The notes under the pieces: model-generated
What the model was told of the DNA's origin: nothing
The model's database searches: none
Seen by the model: the letters and a program-made list of their open reading frames with translations, nothing else
Program-made: the position numbers and the translations under genes
In this document: in pieces, positions 38,497 to 42,724 of the stretch
Numbering within the stretch: position 1 is the stretch's first letter
Layout: each line of letters starts with the position of its first letter
Source of the DNA: a virus
Length of the DNA stretch: 42,724 bases
Virus record (IMG/VR): IMGVR_UViG_3300048597_000151
Location: 1-42,724 of that record
Strand: one strand, 5' to 3'

Positions 38497-40305
38497 ATGA
38501 CCGTCCCCAGCACGCAGAGCCGAATCCAGTACGCGGGCGACGGCGCGACGTCGCAATTTGACTTCCCGTTCCCGTTCGTGAACCGGGAGGACGTCAAGGT
38601 CCTCCGACGGGCGGCTGACGGGACCGAATCGCCGCTGACGCTGGACACCACGTACACGGTCACCGTGCCCGGAGGCGGAACGGGCGGTCGCGTCACCACG
38701 GCCGAGGTGCTGCCGGCCGGCGCCACGCTGACGATCTACCGCGATCCGGAGCCGGTGCAGGAGACCGACTTTCGCGAGAACGACCGGTTCTTCGCGGAGA
38801 CGCTGGAGAGCGCACTCGACTACCTGACCATGATCGCGCAGCGCAACCGCGAGCTCGGCGCGCGCAGCCTGCGGCTTCGCGAGTCCGACCCGGCGACCGG
38901 CGGCCAGTTCGACGCCCGCGCGAATCGCATCAGTTCGCTCGCGAGCGCGGTAGCGGACAGCGATGCCGTGACGCTCGCCCAGCTGAAGGCGTTCACCGCA
39001 CAGCTGGGCAACCCCGGCTCGAACGTGCCGCCGAACCAGCTGCAGCAGATCACCGACGCAGTCGTCGCGAGCGCGCAGCTGACCGGTCTTTTCTCGCCGC
39101 TGAATGCGTCGGTCGGCAATCTAACGACGAGGATCACGGCGGCCGAAGGGCAGATCGTGGCGCTCTCGCAGATCGCCGGTGACCCGAACAACTTCCTGAC
39201 GCTGATCAGCACGGAGACCGCGAACCGGATCGCCGGTGACGGTGCGCTCGCGTCCACGATTTCAAAGCTTGGTGCTCTGTCCGGCGACGGGCTGGCGTTC
39301 ATCCTCAACGTCGACACCGCGAAGATCAGCGCGTCCGAATCGCTCGCGCAGCGCCTATCGGGGATCGCCGCGCGGCAGGATTCGGCCGACGCTGCAGTGC
39401 TCAGCGAAGCGTCGGCGCGTGCCACCGCAGACAGTGCCCTTTCGCAGTCGATCACGACGCTCCAGACGAACCTGAGCGGCCAGACGACCACGCTGCAGGT
39501 GCTGGCCTCGACCGTCGACGGGGTGCAGGCCAAGTACACCGTCAAGATCGACAACAATGGGTACGTCACCGGATACGGGCTGATCTCGTCGGCGAACAAC
39601 GGCGTGCCGACGTCCCAGTTCACCGTGCTGGCCGACCGGTTCGCGGTGGTGCTGCCGGGGGCCACGCCGCAGGTGCCGTTCGTCGCCGGCAACATCAACG
39701 GGTCGCCAGGCGTCGGCATCAACGGTTCGCTCATCGTCGACGGCACGATCGTGGCGCGGCATTTGGCGGCCAACAGCATCTCGGCGTCCGCCATCCAGGT
39801 GGGCACGATCACCGCCGACCGGCTCGTGCTGAACGGCATCACGACCGATCGAATCGCGTCGAACGCGATCACGAACGCGAACGTCTCGCAGCTGCAGAAC
39901 TTCACGAGCCTGCCGTACTGGGGCGGCGGCGCGTTCACCGCGATGCCCTACATTTGCGAGGTGTCGCTGACGACGACCGGCGGAAACGTGCTGCTGATCG
40001 GTACCGCGGACGTCGAAGTGCTCAGCAACCTGACCACGCAGCAGGCGTCGGCGGTGCTGCAACTCGTGAAGGTGTCCGGCACGCCGAACGGCTACGACGT
40101 GGCGCGCATGTCCGTTCTGTCGACCACGCAGATCGGGCACGCGAACTCGTACAACTCCGGGCGGATGTCGCTCGTCTGGATGGTCACCGGGCTGCCAGCC
40201 GGCACGCATACGTTCCGGCTCGGCGCGTACAAGGACTTCGACAGCGCGAGCCTGGTGTGCAGTACGAATTATCGGAGTCTGGTGGCGCAGGAGTTCAAGC
40301 GGTGA
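38497..40305 (+). CDS. Chimeric tail fibre
   Basis: A 602-aa receptor-binding candidate. Residues 1-150 are the T7-type fibre anchor that joins the tail (SRIQYAGDGATSQFDFPFPF, VNREDVKVLRR, DPEPVQETDFRENDRFFAET, LESALDYLTMIAQRN). A coiled-coil region follows (about 160-330). Residues about 325-455 match the C-terminal region of siphovirus tip attachment protein J (TLQVLASTVDGVQAKYTVKI, SQFTVLADRFAVVLP, FVAGNINGSPGVGINGSLIV, GTIVARHLAANSISASAIQV). A beta-rich C-terminal domain, the likely tip, ends at AQEFKR. The gene thus joins a podovirus anchor to lambda-type tip parts. No ribosome site precedes the ATG, which sits at the predicted start of transcription. Confidence 0.88.
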   Translation: MTVPSTQSRIQYAGDGATSQFDFPFPFVNREDVKVLRRAADGTESPLTLDTTYTVTVPGGGTGGRVTTAEVLPAGATLTIYRDPEPVQETDFRENDRFFAETLESALDYLTMIAQRNRELGARSLRLRESDPATGGQFDARANRISSLASAVADSDAVTLAQLKAFTAQLGNPGSNVPPNQLQQITDAVVASAQLTGLFSPLNASVGNLTTRITAAEGQIVALSQIAGDPNNFLTLISTETANRIAGDGALASTISKLGALSGDGLAFILNVDTAKISASESLAQRLSGIAARQDSADAAVLSEASARATADSALSQSITTLQTNLSGQTTTLQVLASTVDGVQAKYTVKIDNNGYVTGYGLISSANNGVPTSQFTVLADRFAVVLPGATPQVPFVAGNINGSPGVGINGSLIVDGTIVARHLAANSISASAIQVGTITADRLVLNGITTDRIASNAITNANVSQLQNFTSLPYWGGGAFTAMPYICEVSLTTTGGNVLLIGTADVEVLSNLTTQQASAVLQLVKVSGTPNGYDVARMSVLSTTQIGHANSYNSGRMSLVWMVTGLPAGTHTFRLGAYKDFDSASLVCSTNYRSLVAQEFKR

Positions 40306-40493
40306 CGACGACGGAGCTCCGCAAGGAGCAGGCCGCCCTGATCGTGCGGCTGTACGGCCTCGACCTCGAGGCGAAGGCGATCCGCGAGCGCCTCGATCGC
40401 GTCGCGCACCTGCTCGCGGGCGCGGACATCGGCCAGCGCGAGGCGGCCAGCGCGCAGGAGGCACAGAAGGAGGCCGGCGATGCGACCGCGTGA
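40302..40493 (+). CDS. Small coiled-coil protein
   Basis: A 63-aa protein, nearly all one charged helix (TTTELRKEQAALIVRLYGLD, LEAKAIRERLDRVAHLLAGA). GTG overlaps the tail fibre stop (GTGA) and AGGAG lies 9 nt upstream. It may be a fibre chaperone, given its position, or a lysis accessory. The family is unknown. Confidence 0.55.
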   Translation: MTTTELRKEQAALIVRLYGLDLEAKAIRERLDRVAHLLAGADIGQREAASAQEAQKEAGDATA

Positions 40494-40833
40494 CCCGCGC
40501 ACGAGGAAGGGACTCCGGGAGGCGGCCGGTGCAATCGCGATGGCCGTGCTGCTGGGACTGGGGATCGCAGCCGTCGCCGCCCTGCTGACCGGCTGCGCGG
40601 GCGGTCAGGTGTTCGCGGCGTACAACCACCGGTCATCCATTCCCGACTTCTACGACCTGAACACCTCCGACACCGCCGCCGGCTGCGTCAGCGTGAATCT
40701 CTGCGCAACGTGCGGCGAGTACGTGCCTCGGATGGTCGGCTGCGTGCACTGGGAGGTCACCGATCGACCCGTGTACGGCCGCAATCCAATCGGCGAGCTC
40801 GCGGTCGAAATGCCGCTGAAGGTCTGGCAGTGA
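40480..40833 (+). CDS. Cysteine-rich lipoprotein
   Basis: A 117-aa protein with a basic N-terminus, a hydrophobic signal (AIAMAVLLGLGIAAVAALLT) and a lipobox LLTGC, so it should be lipid-anchored after cleavage before that Cys. The mature part has five more Cys (AGCVSVNLCATCGEYVPRMV, GCVHWEV), suggesting disulphides in the periplasm. GGAGG precedes ATG 40480. Function unknown; superinfection exclusion or a lysis role are possible. It overlaps the previous gene by 14 nt. Confidence 0.7.
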   Translation: MRPRDPRTRKGLREAAGAIAMAVLLGLGIAAVAALLTGCAGGQVFAAYNHRSSIPDFYDLNTSDTAAGCVSVNLCATCGEYVPRMVGCVHWEVTDRPVYGRNPIGELAVEMPLKVWQ

Positions 40834-41171
40834 CGGACGAGAAGCCCGCGTCCGCAGACGCCGCCGCCGACCACATCTCGTGGGCGACGATGCGGCAAAT
40901 CGGCATCGCCGTGGCCGGCGCCGTGATCACGTCGTTCTTGACGACGACCTACGCCAACGCGATCTCGTCAGCGGAGGTCCGTCAGATCCAGGTCGAGCAC
41001 ACTCGACAGATCGCTGAACTGCAGCTCGAGCTTCAACGTCAACGCCAGACGAACGAGAGCCAGTCGGTCGCGATGGCGACGAGCCAGACGCAGATCCAGC
41101 AGGCCCTCGACCTGCTGAAGGACATGAACGCGAAGGTCGACGCGCTCTACCGCTCGGCGAACGGCCGGTGA
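40830..41171 (+). CDS. TM/coiled-coil protein of the lysis cassette
   Basis: A 113-aa protein with one membrane segment (about 27-46, IGIAVAGAVITSFLTTTYAN) followed by a long coiled coil (SAEVRQIQVEHTRQIAELQL, ELQRQRQTNESQ, QQALDLLKDMNAKVDALYRS). The layout is like an inner-membrane spanin or a gp17.5/Rz-type helper, yet a separate Rz/Rz1 pair lies downstream. GTG overlaps the lipoprotein stop (GTGA). It could be a holin or a second envelope-linking protein. Confidence 0.6.
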   Translation: MTDEKPASADAAADHISWATMRQIGIAVAGAVITSFLTTTYANAISSAEVRQIQVEHTRQIAELQLELQRQRQTNESQSVAMATSQTQIQQALDLLKDMNAKVDALYRSANGR

Positions 41172-41184
41172 GCGGGCCACGCTG

Positions 41185-41697
41185 ATGCTGTTCCTGTCGG
41201 CGGGCCACGACCCCCGCGCACCGGGCGTCGTGTGGAAGGGCGTGCGCGAGCACGATCTCGCCGTCGAGTGGGTGCGCGAGCTGGCGCGCCTGATCCCCGC
41301 CGCCAAGGTCGTGCCCGTCACGACGCTCGGCGCGCGAATCCGGTGGATCAACGCCGACGCGCGGCCGGCGGACCTCGCCGTCGAGATCCACATGAACGGC
41401 GCCGCGAACCCGGCGGCGCGCGGATCCGAGGCGCTGTACAACCCGGGCTCGACGCGCGGCGAGCGCATCGCGGCGGGCCTGCAGGCTGCCCAGGCGGCGC
41501 ACTTCGCGCCGTCGCGCGGCCACAAGGCCGGGACACTGCGCATGGAACTGAACGGCCCGCCGCTGGCGTTCCTCGACGACACGGTCTGCACGGCCGTGAT
41601 TCTCGAACCGGAGTTCATCTTCCACCACGAGAGCATCCGCGACAGGCGCGACGCGTGCTGCGCCGACCTCGCGCGCGTGCTGAGGGCGTACGCATGA
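41185..41697 (+). CDS. N-acetylmuramoyl-L-alanine amidase endolysin
   Basis: A 170-aa Amidase_3-type endolysin that should cut the amide bond between peptidoglycan glycan and peptide. Zinc ligands and catalytic residues are visible: His8 (SAGHDP), Glu22 (GVREHDLA), His69 (AVEIHMNGAAN) and Glu141 (TAVILEPEFI). There is no signal peptide, so release needs a holin. The single catalytic domain lacks a separate cell-wall-binding domain, usual for phages of Gram-negative hosts. ATG follows the previous gene by 13 nt. Confidence 0.9.
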   Translation: MLFLSAGHDPRAPGVVWKGVREHDLAVEWVRELARLIPAAKVVPVTTLGARIRWINADARPADLAVEIHMNGAANPAARGSEALYNPGSTRGERIAAGLQAAQAAHFAPSRGHKAGTLRMELNGPPLAFLDDTVCTAVILEPEFIFHHESIRDRRDACCADLARVLRAYA

Positions 41698-41930
41698 CCG
41701 ACGAGACCCCGATCACCTGGCGGGACTGGGCGCGGGGCGCTTGGCGCTCGCGCATGGTGTGGCTGAACACCATCGCCACCGTCGGCGCGGCCGCGCTGAT
41801 CGAGCCGAACATCCGCGAGATCGTGCTCGAGCACGTCGGCCCGAACTGGCTCGCGAAGATCGCCGCGGCCGTCGCCGCGCTGAACATCTACCTGCGCGCG
41901 CGGACGTCCACGCCGCTGCCGCACCGGTGA
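41694..41930 (+). CDS. Putative holin
   Basis: A 78-aa protein right after the endolysin, ATGA overlap. One or two weak membrane segments are visible (MVWLNTIATVGAAALIEPNI and WLAKIAAAVAALNIYLRA), with a charged N-terminus (TWRDWARGAWRSR). It resembles small phage proteins annotated as holins that start with a WRSRxxW motif. Holin is the best guess from size, hydrophobicity and position. Confidence 0.6.
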   Translation: MTDETPITWRDWARGAWRSRMVWLNTIATVGAAALIEPNIREIVLEHVGPNWLAKIAAAVAALNIYLRARTSTPLPHR

Positions 41931-41934
41931 CGCC

Positions 41935-42372
41935 GTGCTCGGACCTGTCGCGAATGGCCTGACGTTCCTGAAGGCCTTCGCGGGCCCGCTCGCCGCGATC
42001 GCCGTCGTCGCGCTGCTGGTCGGCGCCGGCGTCGGTGCAGCGGCCGCCACGAAGTGGACCGAGTCCCGCGCACTGAAGGCCGAGAAGGCGCTGTCCGACT
42101 TCCGCGCCGAGCTCGCCACCGCCACGGCCGAGGCCGAGCGGAAGGCGGGAGAGCGACAGGCGCAGGCGGCTGCGGATCGGGCCGAGCACGACCGCACCGT
42201 GACCCGCGCCGTCGACAACATCCCCGCGCGCGTGGCCGCGATCATCGCCCCGCAGTTCGCCGCGATCCGGAGGGACCTCGATGACCCGCAGTGGAATTGC
42301 CTGCGCGTGCCTCTGCCTGGCACCACTCTTGAGCGGCTGTCCCGGCCCGGTGGCACCGCCGCGGATCGTTGA
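41935..42372 (+). CDS. Rz-like inner-membrane spanin
   Basis: A 145-aa protein with an N-terminal membrane anchor (about 15-38, AGPLAAIAVVALLVGAGVGA) and a periplasmic coiled coil (LKAEKALSDFRAELATATAE, RQAQAAADRAEHDRTVTRAV). It should join with the outer-membrane Rz1 partner, encoded in an overlapping frame, to fuse the two membranes in the last step of lysis. The start is GTG 41935, 4 nt after the holin-like stop. The C-terminal 30 codons overlap Rz1. Confidence 0.82.
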   Translation: MLGPVANGLTFLKAFAGPLAAIAVVALLVGAGVGAAAATKWTESRALKAEKALSDFRAELATATAEAERKAGERQAQAAADRAEHDRTVTRAVDNIPARVAAIIAPQFAAIRRDLDDPQWNCLRVPLPGTTLERLSRPGGTAADR

Positions 42373-42529
42373 AGTCGAGGTGCCGGCCGACGTGCCGGAG
42401 GCGTGCCGTCGGCTGTGCGCCGTCACCCTCCCAGCGGGCTCCACGGCGCTCGACGTGATGGAGAAGCAGGCGGCCTGCATCCGGCAGTACGAGGAGCAGG
42501 TCGCGGCGTGCGCGCGAGGGCTGAAGTAG
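42281..42529 (+). CDS. Rz1-like outer-membrane spanin lipoprotein
   Basis: An 82-aa protein with a short signal and lipobox (CLCLAPLLSGC), then a proline-rich stretch (PGPVAPPRIVEVEVPADVPE) and five further cysteines in the mature chain. It starts inside the Rz-like gene in another frame (92-nt overlap), the classic spanin arrangement. It ends within the right copy of the 127-bp repeat, so the last codons and stop occur again at window positions 1-23. Confidence 0.85.
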   Translation: MTRSGIACACLCLAPLLSGCPGPVAPPRIVEVEVPADVPEACRRLCAVTLPAGSTALDVMEKQAACIRQYEEQVAACARGLK

Positions 42530-42633
42530 CCGTTTTCCTTGCCAGGACCTTGCCAGTTCCGAGCAGGGCGCGCGTAAGTTACTGATTCTGGTGGGCGCGA
42601 CAGGGATCGAACCTGTGACCCCTTCCATGTCAA
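42507..42633. repeat. Right copy of 127-bp direct repeat (attR-type junction)
   Basis: Identical to 1-127. It runs from the end of the Rz1 gene through the arm sites to the tRNA anticodon loop. Past 42633 the sequence continues as the 5' half of tRNA-Val and host DNA, so this copy is a phage-host junction. Confidence 0.95.
42537..42556 (+). promoter_or_regulatory. Putative integrase arm-type sites, right copy
   Basis: Second copy of the CCTTGCCAG pair (42537-42545, 42548-42556) within the repeat. It lies about 33 bp from the tRNA 3' end. Confidence 0.55.
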
Positions 42634-42663
42634 GGAAGTGCTCTACCGCTGAGCTACGCGCCC
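42589..42663 (-). tRNA. tRNA-Val(GAC), host gene and attachment site
   Basis: A 75-nt tRNA with encoded CCA (complement of 42589-42591) and discriminator A. The acceptor stem GGGCGCG pairs with CGCGCCC. The D arm is GCTC/GAGC, the anticodon stem CTTCC/GGAAG encloses loop TTGACAT with anticodon GAC, and the T arm ACAGG TTCGATC CCTGT is intact. Its 3' 45 nt come from the att core, so the tRNA remains whole after integration. Confidence 0.97.
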
Positions 42664-42679
42664 ATCGAAGGGGACGCGA

Positions 42680-42709
42680 AGGATACTGGAGCGCCCGCCG
42701 GATCAGCAA
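42680..42709 (-). promoter_or_regulatory. tRNA-Val promoter
   Basis: On the minus strand, -35 TTGCTG (42709-42704), 18 bp, -10 TATCCT (42685-42680), about 16 nt before the mature tRNA 5' end. This is host sequence; the rest of 42664-42724 holds nothing else recognisable. Confidence 0.5.
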
Positions 42710-42724
42710 GCGGTCAGGACAGCC

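Overview
This window is one complete temperate podovirus-like prophage with a very high G+C content, so its host is a high-GC bacterium, most likely a proteobacterium. It sits at the 3' end of a tRNA-Val(GAC) gene. The morphogenesis genes (large terminase, T7/BPP-1-type portal, a Bbp19-like protein, scaffold, capsid, tail tubular proteins A and B, internal ejection proteins) point to a short-tailed phage with a head and tail module like Bordetella phage BPP-1. No diversity-generating reverse transcriptase is present. The first 127 bases recur exactly at 42507-42633, giving a phage unit of 42,506 bp. The right copy runs on into an intact tRNA-Val and a few dozen host bases; the left copy runs into the integrase gene.

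Layout. 1-5756 (minus strand) is the early-left operon. From its promoter it encodes two small proteins, the ERF single-strand annealing protein, a 103-aa unknown, a YqaJ-type exonuclease, an HNH endonuclease, DUF1367 and DUF551 proteins, a J-domain protein, a zinc-finger protein, an excisionase-like HTH protein and the integrase. Eight consecutive junctions are 4-bp start/stop overlaps. 5757-6600 is a lambda-like immunity region: a CI-like repressor co-transcribed with a two-TM membrane protein, flanked by two promoters with the same design (TTGCAY, 17 bp, TTAACT) that carry the same operator in their spacers. 6594-10949 (plus strand) is the early-right operon: Cro-like protein, replication proteins with an origin-like repeat cluster inside the first of them, a RuvC-like resolvase and several small proteins.

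10972-40305 is packaging and morphogenesis: terminases; a block of small structural or accessory genes; an 894-aa protein with eleven 20-aa repeats; portal; scaffold; capsid; a large GH123-like protein; a fused FN3/tail tubular protein A; tail tubular protein B; internal proteins; and a chimeric tail fibre. 40302-42529 is the lysis cassette: lipoprotein, TM/coiled-coil protein, amidase endolysin, holin-like protein, Rz and Rz1.

The most unusual feature is a set of four near-identical intergenic elements (TTGCACACTCGGC, 17-bp spacing to an AYCYTY box). Each starts 3-4 nt after a TGA stop codon, at the head of a late gene block. In three of the four the next gene's ATG lies 5-7 nt after the putative -10 box and has no ribosome binding site, so these look like late promoters making leaderless mRNAs. 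The fourth drives a roughly 200-nt structured leader before the capsid gene. All functional names come from reading motifs by eye; no database search was run.
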